From Reichenbachiella carrageenanivorans (GTDB taxonomy: Bacteria; Bacteroidota; Bacteroidia; Cytophagales; Cyclobacteriaceae): 64,000 nucleotides of DNA. Below the pieces are notes generated by a model. It did no database searches. It was not told where the DNA came from and was given only the letters and a program-made list of their open reading frames with translations. Made by a program: the position numbers and the translations under genes. Location of the stretch: positions 1,738,001-1,802,000 of the forward strand of contig NZ_CP106735.1 in assembly GCF_025639805.1 (NCBI RefSeq), in the 5' to 3' direction. Shown one piece after another: positions 46,566 through 55,187 of the stretch; positions within the stretch are counted from its first letter, which is position 1, and each line of letters opens with the position of its first letter.

Positions 46566-47659
46566 TTCGATGGTGTTTGGATGGCTTTAAATTCGTTCGA
46601 TATTTTTTGGTTGATGTACTTCTCTTTTTCGGTTTCCAACTTACCAAGCCAGTCAAGATACATATCCTTTGGCATCTGTCGATAACCTAAGCGGTGAAGA
46701 TAAGCATATTGTAGATTTAATGCTGCAAATAACTTTGACATTTCATCGTCATGCGCCCATCCATCGGGTTCATATCCGCGTAGTTTGATTTCATATTGAA
46801 ACTGTTGCATACAAATCTCAGCTTTCATAAGTAAGGCGTTTATGTTCTTTGGATGAATTTCTAATGCCCTATCAATGCATTTTTCCCTGAAGCTTATTTG
46901 GGTTGGAAATAGACGCTCAAAACCTTTGGCCAAATCTACATAGCACTGAGCCAGACTTTCTTGATTGCCAAGTGTATCAAGGTAAATGGAATTTTTAACT
47001 GCATCAACATGTGTATAACCTGACACTAATAACCAGGCATCGGAAGGAAATGATGCATTGGTTAGCTCTGTGTTATACCAGCCATTCTGTTGAAAATATT
47101 GTTTGATAAATATGTGGTTGGGAGCAAATGCCATATAGGCTGGGACATTTAGTTCTTCTGCGATGATCTTATACAGATAGGGCAATGAGTGGCAGTTTCC
47201 TTTATGAGTTTTCAATAATTTGGAAACAAACATTTGACTCCAATCTTGCTCACCCCAGATGTCATCAAAATTATAGGTATAGGGATCAAAATAGACAGTA
47301 TCGGTATGGCTTTTCATCCATGTTGTGCGTTGCGTCATGGCATAAAATATTTTACCAGCTAGCTCCATCGTGGATTTGTCAGGATAATCATCTCCTCCTA
47401 ATTTAAGTGTCAGGGATCGGCTTAAGGTAGCTAAATGTTCTATCTGGCTGTCGAACCAAACGCTATTCAACGTATCAAAATGGAAAGCATTTTCTGTAAT
47501 GAAAACAGCATCCTTGAAATTATACGGTTTCATTTTTAAGGCCATGCTATCCAGTTGAGCGAAAGCATTTTTGTAAATCATTTGATGATCATTACTCTGA
47601 GCAAGACCATGAATACATAGAAATAATGCTAGTATAGCGGAGTATAAGGTTTTTTTCAA
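46562..47659 (-). CDS. Secreted transglutaminase-like protein (paralogue B)
   Basis: 365 residues with a signal peptide (1-20). The core has the transglutaminase-like Cys and His: HKGNCHSLPYLYKIIAEEL near 150-168 and AYMAFAPNHIFIK near 173. The C-terminal third has helical repeat character (ALEIHPKNINALLMKAEI), TPR-like. Clearly homologous to the next gene upstream (47662-48954). Two bases separate it from that gene and it overlaps the toxin gene by 4. Function unknown; protein cross-linking, proteolysis or toxin processing are all possible. Confidence 0.7.
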   Translation of the reverse strand: MKKTLYSAILALFLCIHGLAQSNDHQMIYKNAFAQLDSMALKMKPYNFKDAVFITENAFHFDTLNSVWFDSQIEHLATLSRSLTLKLGGDDYPDKSTMELAGKIFYAMTQRTTWMKSHTDTVYFDPYTYNFDDIWGEQDWSQMFVSKLLKTHKGNCHSLPYLYKIIAEELNVPAYMAFAPNHIFIKQYFQQNGWYNTELTNASFPSDAWLLVSGYTHVDAVKNSIYLDTLGNQESLAQCYVDLAKGFERLFPTQISFREKCIDRALEIHPKNINALLMKAEICMQQFQYEIKLRGYEPDGWAHDDEMSKLFAALNLQYAYLHRLGYRQMPKDMYLDWLGKLETEKEKYINQKISNEFKAIQTPSK

Positions 47660-47661
47660 GG

Positions 47662-48954
47662 TCAGAATTTTTGAATATTGTTCATTTTTATATCCTTCTT
47701 TTGCTCTTCAGCTTTTTCCTCAACAGATTGTAGCCATGCATTGTAAGCCTCTTTTGGCATATCCTGATGACCCAATTGAACCAGTTTCTGGTGCTGCCTT
47801 TGCCATAAATGATCAAGGTACTTACCATATTCGTCGTTTTCAGTAAAAGTTTTGATATCGGGATAGCCACGACTTTCTGCTTCATGTCTCATGGTCTGTA
47901 GAATGCCATTGGATTTATTCATTAGAGCGATCACATTGTTTGGGTCTTCTTTGAGTATAGTTTCAATTTGTGAAATGGCGTAGTCGTCCCAACCAAATTT
48001 TTTAAGATAACCTTCATTGAGATCATTGAACAATTGTAAGATTAATTGACTTTTGCTCAAGGTGTCCATATAAATGTTGTTTTGCAGTGCAGTCGATGTA
48101 ATATAGCCAGAACCCATCATGAACCCGTCAGAAACAAACTGTCCTCGGGTCAATTCAAGATTGTAGAACTCTCCACGCTCATCCTTAATTTTGATATATG
48201 AATGATTCGGGGCTAATGCAAGGTAGGCTTCGATGTCTAGCTCTTCTGCTAATATGAGATACAAAAGAGGAAGAGAATGACATTGGCCACTTCCGTCGCT
48301 CATCAACTTGGTAACAAATTGTTTTGTGAAGTCATATTCCGCTCTGAAATCCTCAAAATCATATTGAAAAGGATAATGGGTAAGTATGCCCTCTGAATAG
48401 GGAGATTTAACTTTTAGAGTATCACTCATAAATTTAAAAAGCATGTATTGCCTGGAGCTTTCCTTGTCTGGATCTAGTCCCGCTTCGTCAATCGCGGTTA
48501 GAATAAAGTCTATATAATCCATGATGCTATTTTCAAATGAGGTATAATCCATGCGATTTTCTAAAAAGGCATTTTCTATAGCAAACACCGCTTTTTTCAA
48601 ACTGAAGTGTTCAGGGCTTTGCTTCATTCTCAAAAGCTCGGAGCGAGTGATCCTGTAGATTGAATCGTATTTTTCAACGTGCTTTTGACTCTTTTGGATC
48701 ACGTATTTTTTTGGTACTATTTTTCCATTTTCAATCTTTGGTACTCCATGGCGTTGACTTCCATGGCTTACATTTGTAGACTCTAAAATTGATTCTTTTG
48801 AATGTGTAGTTATTCCAGCATTAACTTTTAATCCAGATTTTTGTTCCTGGCATATTGCATGAAAATTACCACAAACTAACATTAACAAAACACAAGGGTT
48901 CATTAACAGTTTTCTAATGCTGGTTTTCTTAAATGTGGATAATTTCATTGGCAC
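47662..48954 (-). CDS. Transglutaminase-like protein (paralogue A)
   Basis: 430 residues, first gene of the mini-RHS operon. Same blocks as its paralogue: SGQCHSLPLLYLILAEELDI and LALAPNHSYIKI, followed by TPR-like ETILKEDPNNVIALMNKSN. The N-terminus has a hydrophobic segment near residues 14-35 (LLMNPCVLLMLVCGNF) after a basic stretch, so it is probably exported or anchored. Roughly 35-40% similar by eye to paralogue B, showing a duplication. Confidence 0.7.
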   Translation of the reverse strand: MPMKLSTFKKTSIRKLLMNPCVLLMLVCGNFHAICQEQKSGLKVNAGITTHSKESILESTNVSHGSQRHGVPKIENGKIVPKKYVIQKSQKHVEKYDSIYRITRSELLRMKQSPEHFSLKKAVFAIENAFLENRMDYTSFENSIMDYIDFILTAIDEAGLDPDKESSRQYMLFKFMSDTLKVKSPYSEGILTHYPFQYDFEDFRAEYDFTKQFVTKLMSDGSGQCHSLPLLYLILAEELDIEAYLALAPNHSYIKIKDERGEFYNLELTRGQFVSDGFMMGSGYITSTALQNNIYMDTLSKSQLILQLFNDLNEGYLKKFGWDDYAISQIETILKEDPNNVIALMNKSNGILQTMRHEAESRGYPDIKTFTENDEYGKYLDHLWQRQHQKLVQLGHQDMPKEAYNAWLQSVEEKAEEQKKDIKMNNIQKF

Positions 48955-49042
48955 TTATATCCTGCAAAGAACTATTTTATTTTGAATAATATCAATTTGA
49001 CAATCATATATGACGGTATCATTTAGTATTCTTAGGAAGGAA

Positions 49043-50134
49043 TTATTCTCGATCATGGTATAGCCCCAGTATTTTGTCGTTTCTATTAATGCATGGATCA
49101 ACCCACTCAGCTTTTTCTTTAGACCATTGAAGCCAAGACATCAATTCATCGGTTGGATTGGGATTGCTTTTTGCCATTTCATAAACAAGGCCACGAATAT
49201 CTTCTGCATCACGCCATCTTTTGGCCAAAATCAAAAGATGATTGTATTTCTCTTTCTCCTCCTTTTTACGATTTGCGATTTCTTCTTTGAGGCGTCTTGC
49301 TTCTTCCCATTTTCTATTTTCTTCCTCCCTCTTTTTTTGACGAATTTCGAGAACATTGGCTTGCAACTCCGACCAAGCCAATATTTCAGGGAGGTATTCT
49401 TCGAATGGTGCCTTCCCCTCAGACCAACCCCTTTCGCCGACACTCAGACTTAATATGCCAGTTGGAATAAGGTAGGGTTCCCAATTCAAAATACTTCTGG
49501 TATCACGATTTTTATTCACTTTACAAGCTTCACCGATGCTTATATCCATCTTTTGTCCATTGACAATCAATTTACTCTTTGCATCTTCAACCACGATTTC
49601 ATGACCTCTTTGTATTATTAAGCCAATGATTGCATCAAATACCCTCAAAGCTCTTGGAAGATTTTTAGGAGCGACCTTTATGGTTAGAACATCGTGTCTT
49701 GCAATTGTACAACCATTATTCAGGTGTGACCATGATATTCTCTCATTGTAAAACTCTTTGGCTTGTTTGACCAACGGATGAGGTTTGGTTAATTTCTTTT
49801 TGATGGTAAAATCAAGACGTTTATCCTTTAGGATCAATTCGGTTTGAGCGTTCAATTCCTTTCTTTCCCAATCCCGTTGTTGGCCTTTGTTTTCAACAAT
49901 GGAAATTGTGATTGAATCGCTATCTTCTATTTCTGGCAGTGGTGGTTGTGGCTTTAACTTTTTACCATGTTTGAGTTTTGACCAGTAGCCCAGGTAGGGT
50001 ATGGGAATCTTATATTTTTTACAAATTTTCCTCAAGCCATTATCTGAGAGATGATATTTTTTGGCCAGTCGGATCATGGGTGTAGACCAGACCAAACGAT
50101 AGAGCTCTTCACGGGTAAGTTTGACTTCTTCCAT
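49043..50134 (-). CDS. Unknown protein with N-terminal helix-turn-helix
   Basis: 363 residues. Residues 5-45 read like a resolvase/recombinase-type helix-turn-helix (LYRLVWSTPMIRLAKKYHLS, DNGLRKICKKYKIP). The middle is mixed, and residues 255-300 are a Lys/Glu/Arg coiled coil. Homologues of this layout occur in mobile regions; I know no function. Confidence 0.6.
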   Translation of the reverse strand: MEEVKLTREELYRLVWSTPMIRLAKKYHLSDNGLRKICKKYKIPIPYLGYWSKLKHGKKLKPQPPLPEIEDSDSITISIVENKGQQRDWERKELNAQTELILKDKRLDFTIKKKLTKPHPLVKQAKEFYNERISWSHLNNGCTIARHDVLTIKVAPKNLPRALRVFDAIIGLIIQRGHEIVVEDAKSKLIVNGQKMDISIGEACKVNKNRDTRSILNWEPYLIPTGILSLSVGERGWSEGKAPFEEYLPEILAWSELQANVLEIRQKKREEENRKWEEARRLKEEIANRKKEEKEKYNHLLILAKRWRDAEDIRGLVYEMAKSNPNPTDELMSWLQWSKEKAEWVDPCINRNDKILGLYHDRE

Positions 50135-50374
50135 AGGGGTTGGTTTAAATGGTAATTTCCCTTAAAAATAAAAAGGAATCAGTTTTACATAACTGAAAAT
50201 TATATAACAAGGTAAACCTTGAATAAACAACCGTGACGCCCTTTGAACTAAAAACCATCGATTATCAAACCCCTAATTTGCACTATTCATAGAAATTGAG
50301 ATGCAGTGGCAGTAATTCGTGTATCAAACATGATTCTGTAATCATTCAACAATCACTCCTTTTTCAATAGAAAA

Positions 50375-50405
50375 ATAATATGGCCCCAAAATGGGGCCAT
50401 ATTAT
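50375..50405 (-). terminator. Terminator of the 393-residue gene
   Basis: 14-bp stem ATAATATGGCCCCA / TGGGGCCATATTAT with a 3-base loop, followed on the minus strand by a T run. It directly abuts the stop codon at 50405. Confidence 0.85.
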
Positions 50406-51586
50406 CACCTAGCTTTCATGAAATTTGAATAAACTTCGCTTTGCCTTTGATTAATCATTTCTCGCTGATCTGAAGCAATTCTTTGATACATTGCGTTCAT
50501 TTCAATTGAATCGGTGGGAATAAAGACTTCCAAATCATAAGTCATATTACTAAAATCATCCTCAAATCGTTCTTTGATACATTGAGAAAAATACTCTGAA
50601 TCCAGCCTATTGTAGGATATCCTTGTTACATATTCATAATGAGTACTATTGACTGACTCAAACAAGTAAACTATAAACTCATCTTCAGGGTGCCTATCGA
50701 TCATCTTATTTAGCTTTCCATGCTTACTCAATAAATCGTCCTTCCTAACTTTTACTCCTTGTTGTCTTGTGGAAACAAATTTCAAAAAGAATAATTCAGA
50801 CCTAGGAATAAACAATGACCTTATACATTGATCTATGTACTTGCCTCCAACGTATTGAGCAATGTTTAATTCAACACGTATCCCTGCTTGTTCCTGACTA
50901 AAAACGTGCATTAGGTCTTCTTGTATTTCACTAAGGAATTGAGAAAAATTGGTGTAAGAAGTGTATAAACGATAGTACCTATTCACATGCTTTACCCAAC
51001 AACCGTTTTCTTTTATTGTATAAAAGCTTATTGAATGATGTTTCGAGCATAACCTATTGGACAACTCCTCTTGGTGATTAATTAATTTCTTGATAAGATG
51101 ATCAGAACTATTTAAGTTAATGATTTCAGGCGTTCTGAATATCATTTGAGTATCGGTGACCACATCTCCCTCCGTTGCTTCAAGTAGCATTGTGCCCACT
51201 GTCAATTGATAATCTACATCATCTGACGTTAACAACTTTGATAGATCAATACCCTTGACAACAGCTACGACCTTTCCCGAAAATAGTTCATTCGTATAAC
51301 TACTATAATCACCTGATTCCAAAACCCCAGTGAAAACATCTGAATCCCACGTTGAATCTTTGACAATTAGGTTGATTTGTAAATCCTCATGAAGGATCAT
51401 ACTGTTTGATTCAAGAGACTTAGTACTAGTCTTTCGATTTGCACATGCTCTTGAAATGTGAGAGATCAATAGCCTATTTACATTTGCTATTCGTTCATTT
51501 TTTGTAGTTCCTGCTATCGTCCATACGGCATTAAATAGTTCGTATTCGTCTGAAGCAACTTCTTCTAATTTTCTAAAATTTGACAT
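50405..51586 (-). CDS. Unknown protein (393 residues)
   Basis: Full-length frame with no signal or membrane segment and no motif I recognise. Mixed alpha/beta with several Cys; a block ITPRS-like is absent. Ends in a helical tail (MYQRIASDQREMINQRQSE). Independent transcription unit (own terminator; 450 bases upstream are empty). Codon use and AT content match the accessory neighbourhood. Possibly a stand-alone defence or regulatory gene, unproven. Confidence 0.55.
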   Translation of the reverse strand: MSNFRKLEEVASDEYELFNAVWTIAGTTKNERIANVNRLLISHISRACANRKTSTKSLESNSMILHEDLQINLIVKDSTWDSDVFTGVLESGDYSSYTNELFSGKVVAVVKGIDLSKLLTSDDVDYQLTVGTMLLEATEGDVVTDTQMIFRTPEIINLNSSDHLIKKLINHQEELSNRLCSKHHSISFYTIKENGCWVKHVNRYYRLYTSYTNFSQFLSEIQEDLMHVFSQEQAGIRVELNIAQYVGGKYIDQCIRSLFIPRSELFFLKFVSTRQQGVKVRKDDLLSKHGKLNKMIDRHPEDEFIVYLFESVNSTHYEYVTRISYNRLDSEYFSQCIKERFEDDFSNMTYDLEVFIPTDSIEMNAMYQRIASDQREMINQRQSEVYSNFMKAR

Positions 51587-52036
51587 AATTATTTTTTGCT
51601 TTTTGTAAAAAGAGCAATTGTAATTATGCTTGTAATAAGTCTCTTTATTTAGACAAAGGCCAATACACAGATGCTACTAGATACTATTAGGTGCGTTACC
51701 TTAACCGTTGAAATAGTTCTATTTCAATTGAGAGTAGTTATTCTTTAGAAGAAACTATACTTTCCTATATTGCAGTTTTTAAAAAGATCTATCACCTGAT
51801 TATAGATGTTCTATATCTACGAAAAAAAGTTGAAGAACTCATTGAATTGAGATTAGAGATAGTATTAATATCTACTACAGAATAACGAACATTAAGTTGA
51901 TTGATCTTGAACAAGATAAAGCACGCCTACCTTATTTTTCAAACTTTTATTTTGAGACCTTACCGAATAAATGAATCAGATTTCATAAAAATGGGCTGAA
52001 TACTATAGGAATGTATTTGCTAATCAACCTGCTTTT
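51587..52036. other. 450-base AT-rich gap with one perfect inverted repeat
   Basis: TTGAAATAG (51708-51716) / CTATTTCAA (51719-51727) with a 2-base centre could be an operator for the gene at 50405-51586, 122 bases from its start. No gene, tRNA or repeat array seen in the rest. Confidence 0.4.
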
Positions 52037-52855
52037 TTAATCAGTAAGCCAGTGATGAGCTAACCCACTAATCAGTAAAAATGACAGTAAGTTAAGTGTA
52101 GCACTTATAAACAAAATATGAATTGGTTTCGAAAAGTTACGAGTAATCTTATTGAACCATAAAAACATTGAGTTATTTCGATGTTGAATTAATCTTATAG
52201 ATACGTTGTAATAGATTAAAACAGGAAGTAACACAACAACTGAAATGAGAAGGAGAACCATTCCAAACATCTGATACATTAGCCAAGTTGCTTTATACCC
52301 ACCGTCCAAGATGAAAGAAGAAAAAGTATCTGCTGAGGCTAGAAGCATATTTTGAGAAACAGAATACTCCTGAATGTAAGGGTCTCTTACCAATTGCAAA
52401 AGGTAAAAGTTGAACATAGAAATTAATGCCGAAAAAACCATAAATAAAATCCAATCACTACCGTTGATTACTTTGAGTTTATACTGATGTATCAATGTTA
52501 GAATTAAAAATGTGACAATGGTTGCTAAGAGGTATTGATAGGTGATTATTATTTCATCCATGTACCGGACAAAAAGATAAGTAAGAAACAGGCAACCTGC
52601 TATAATAAGAATCAACATACTTCCGCCATCATCGGTGTGATTTGACTTTTTACTAGGGTGGTGGTGGTGAATGGAAGTGCGTTTGCTTTGATCTAATTCT
52701 ATTTGAATACTTTTTACTTGTTTCATGGAGTAATTTGTACCTGTTGTATGTTTATTTTGAGAAAACAATTTTGTTAAATACATCAGGATTACACCAGATG
52801 TTATACCCGCAATGAAACTGGCCAGTGTGTTTGATATAAAGGTCTCGTTGATCAT
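52037..52855 (-). CDS. Six-helix membrane protein at the end of the CBASS operon, unknown
   Basis: 272 residues with membrane helices near 9-29, 79-97, 103-124, 134-156, 192-215 and 246-267. A polar segment between the first two contains HHHH (63-66). No family recognised. The gene follows STING by 54 bases on the same strand, so it may be a co-effector, an ancillary regulator or simply a neighbour. Confidence 0.6.
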   Translation of the reverse strand: MINETFISNTLASFIAGITSGVILMYLTKLFSQNKHTTGTNYSMKQVKSIQIELDQSKRTSIHHHHPSKKSNHTDDGGSMLILIIAGCLFLTYLFVRYMDEIIITYQYLLATIVTFLILTLIHQYKLKVINGSDWILFMVFSALISMFNFYLLQLVRDPYIQEYSVSQNMLLASADTFSSFILDGGYKATWLMYQMFGMVLLLISVVVLLPVLIYYNVSIRLIQHRNNSMFLWFNKITRNFSKPIHILFISATLNLLSFLLISGLAHHWLTD

Positions 52856-52909
52856 GTTTTTTTGTTTTGTTATAGTGTTGGTTAATCATAAGGTCTACTC
52901 AATAGAGAG

Positions 52910-53554
52910 TTAAAAAGACAAAGACTTTTCTGCAAAGCTCACTGCATCGGTCAAGTTCTTTTTCTCGATCAGTCGCCGTACCTCTTTATTGAAGGCTTCT
53001 ATTAGTTTATTACCTAGTACCTGCTTTTTAGAATCTGTAGATTCATTACGTGAGGATGCCACTTTATAATCTATATAAGACTGTAGGGACAATAATGTTC
53101 TTGGGAAATCAAAATAAGAAACTGATCCTTCTTGCTTTTCAACAGTCAATATATCGTGTGGTCTTCCTGTTTTTCTTTTAAGCTTAATTTGGTTCAGTTG
53201 ATATCCTTTGGATTGTATTTGCAGTTTCATTCGCTCTATCTGCTGATCTGATAATTCTTCTAGTTCACTTGGGATGTATACTTTGAAGTCCAGATTGGCC
53301 GATCCGTTTTTTTGGAGGAGTTCACTAATCGCTGGCTCTAAGAAGTTATTGACATAGCCATGAGCCAAAGAAATAGCTGGGGAGAATTCTAACTTTTCTA
53401 TTCGACGCTTTTGAAAATAAATTACAACTCCCTGTAGTACCATCCAAACACCAATAATAGGTTCCCATTGTGTCAGTTCTGGATAAAAAAACCAAAAAAT
53501 TAATAATATAAAAGTGATTGCTCTTCCGGCTATATGATTTCTATTTGAGTTCAT
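52910..53554 (-). CDS. Transmembrane STING effector (TM-STING) of a CBASS system
   Basis: 214 residues from ATG 53554 (MNSNRNHIAGRA), 8 bases after the E2 stop; a longer frame to 53611 would overlap E2 by 49 bases. Two membrane helices (about 11-27 and 32-47) are followed by a cytosolic STING domain: FSPAISLAHGYVNNFLEP (57-74), FKVYIPSELEEL (80-91), a lid-like GRPHDILTV with Arg131, and YFDFPRTLLSL (147-157). The pattern parallels animal STING (GLAWSYY, YILLP, YATPLQTL). Bacterial STING binds cyclic di-GMP made by its partner CD-NTase and oligomerises; here killing would be by membrane disruption. Preceded by E2-like and CD-NTase genes. Confidence 0.85.
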   Translation of the reverse strand: MNSNRNHIAGRAITFILLIFWFFYPELTQWEPIIGVWMVLQGVVIYFQKRRIEKLEFSPAISLAHGYVNNFLEPAISELLQKNGSANLDFKVYIPSELEELSDQQIERMKLQIQSKGYQLNQIKLKRKTGRPHDILTVEKQEGSVSYFDFPRTLLSLQSYIDYKVASSRNESTDSKKQVLGNKLIEAFNKEVRRLIEKKNLTDAVSFAEKSLSF

Positions 53555-53562
53555 AAGTTTTA

Positions 53563-53964
53563 TTATTGTGGGTGAATACCTCCTCCTTTCCATTCTCCTG
53601 TTACTAACCATATTTCATAGAAAAACAGCCACAAGGAAACCCAAGGAATGATGTAGTCAACTATTAGTTTTTTTGAATTAAATTCTTTTGCCTTAGGAAA
53701 AAATAGGCAAAGGCTTCCATCCTTATATAGGTGCTCTGCCTTCTTTCCATTTACTTCCATTTTTATTTTAGGGTTTAAAATGAGTATTTTGATATTATCT
53801 CGAAATCTATACTTGATTTCATAGCTGTACCAGCAGCTTCTGGGAGAGGGTTTTAGTTGCCCTCTGGCTCTCAGGTAATTCTTATCTAAAAAAAGATCAC
53901 ACTCAGGAATTTTTGACTTCAATGCTGCTTCCTGAAGGTGTATTGGAATATCTTTAATCTCCAT
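53563..53964 (-). CDS. CBASS E2-like conjugation protein (type II-short Cap2-like)
   Basis: 133 residues. The E2-like motif is clear: EHLYKDGSLCLFFPK with His78 and candidate catalytic Cys86, then IIPWVSLWLFFYEIWLVTG and EWKGGGIHP at the end. This matches the stand-alone E2-type proteins of type II-short CBASS, which attach the C-terminus of the CD-NTase to targets and tune its activity. Overlaps the CD-NTase gene by 11 bases. No separate E1 or JAB protease gene is next to it. Confidence 0.82.
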   Translation of the reverse strand: MEIKDIPIHLQEAALKSKIPECDLFLDKNYLRARGQLKPSPRSCWYSYEIKYRFRDNIKILILNPKIKMEVNGKKAEHLYKDGSLCLFFPKAKEFNSKKLIVDYIIPWVSLWLFFYEIWLVTGEWKGGGIHPQ

Positions 53965-55084
53965 AGAATGTATTTGGTTTTATTGGAAGACTTTCTTCTG
54001 ATTCTTTACCGACTATGATACCCGAAGGGAGTATTCCTAGTCCGTTACCTCTCCTGTGATTTACCGCATTAGCCTTCGCCTCCATAGCCTTAATGTATGG
54101 CTCTTCACCGAACAAGCCTTTCATGAGTTTACTTTCGTCCACTATGTCATGAGATGCTTTTAAATCTCGCCAATCAATACTAAGCTGTTGAATAAAGGCA
54201 ATAAAGTGTCTATACAGTTCAGGTTTGTCTTCCCACATATCTGCGAGATTCTCTTCGGGGTTTACAGGGTTAGGGAGTTTAAATGGTTTGTTGGGATAAA
54301 GTGTTTCGATATGATTTCGTATCTGCGTTAAGATTCCTTCAAACGTTTCAGAAATGGATGATTGCCCTTCATAAAAATGCGCTGCCAATGTTGTAAGGAC
54401 TATGCTAGTTGGTGCATTTTCAAGTTGTTCATTGAAGTAGATGTTTCTTCTCATTTTTATCAATTGTACAGCCCTTTGAAGTGGCTTCTTCTTAGCATAT
54501 TCTTCGATTTCAGTTTTGCTAGCTGAAAAGGCTTCTTCAAGAAACGTCAACTGAACCCTATTAGCGATATCTAGAAACCATGCCTGATACCCTCTTGGAC
54601 ATGACCTTAACCATATTTTTTGCTTTTGATCAGGTATATCAATCAGGTTTTTATCATAAACTACAACCATACACCCTGGAACAACGTCAAGGTGAAAGTC
54701 TCCTTTATAATTCAGTCTAACACATCGAGATTTAGACTCACTCATTTTTTGATAGGTCTCATTTTCGTTAAGTCTACGAACCACTTCATTAAAAATAGTT
54801 TGAGGTTCGTAATTTGAGGACAGCAATTGGATGTGGATAATTACATCCAAGTCAAACTCTGACTTACCTATTGGTTTCGTGGTAGTCCCAATGGATACTG
54901 ACCCTTGAGGGTATATTTCGATCTCCGCATCTTCAAAAAAATCTGAATCTTCACTGAGCCACTTGCTTATTGCTTCATAGGCACTTTTCAATCTGTTCCA
55001 GCGAGTTTGATCTAATTCTGCAGCCTCTGCCATTTTGGCCAAGGTGTCTTCAAGTTGTGTGTGTGAATCTGATGTGATTAACAT
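53954..55084 (-). CDS. CBASS CD-NTase (cGAS/DncV-like nucleotidyltransferase)
   Basis: 376 residues. The nucleotidyltransferase triad is visible: GSVS at 61-64, Asp78 and Asp80 in EFDLDVIIHI, third Asp133 in FHLDVVPG. Residues 200-300 are the helical OAS1-C-like domain. It would make a cyclic (oligo)nucleotide on phage infection; with a STING effector, cyclic di-GMP is expected. The C-terminal tail ends NTFYGD, with Gly next to last, in keeping with E2-dependent conjugation of the tail. First gene of the operon; only 103 bases from the divergent sigma factor gene. Confidence 0.9.
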   Translation of the reverse strand: MLITSDSHTQLEDTLAKMAEAAELDQTRWNRLKSAYEAISKWLSEDSDFFEDAEIEIYPQGSVSIGTTTKPIGKSEFDLDVIIHIQLLSSNYEPQTIFNEVVRRLNENETYQKMSESKSRCVRLNYKGDFHLDVVPGCMVVVYDKNLIDIPDQKQKIWLRSCPRGYQAWFLDIANRVQLTFLEEAFSASKTEIEEYAKKKPLQRAVQLIKMRRNIYFNEQLENAPTSIVLTTLAAHFYEGQSSISETFEGILTQIRNHIETLYPNKPFKLPNPVNPEENLADMWEDKPELYRHFIAFIQQLSIDWRDLKASHDIVDESKLMKGLFGEEPYIKAMEAKANAVNHRRGNGLGILPSGIIVGKESEESLPIKPNTFYGD

Positions 55085-55136
55085 GGCATTACTTTTAATT
55101 AAACAAAATTTTCCTTTCTTTACTTACATAATGCTC

Positions 55137-55167
55137 AAAGTGTGACACTTCGATCCTGTCACACTTT
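55137..55167. promoter_or_regulatory. 11-bp perfect inverted repeat in the CBASS / sigma-factor divergent promoter region
   Basis: AAAGTGTGACA (55137-55147) / TGTCACACTTT (55157-55167), 9-base centre, in the 103-base gap between the two divergent starts. Each strand carries TGTGACA at a distance that could serve as a -35 element, 34 to 41 bases from either gene's ATG side. I infer a shared operator or a paired sigma-specific promoter. Confidence 0.6.
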
Positions 55168-55187
55168 ATACATTTTATCTTATATAG

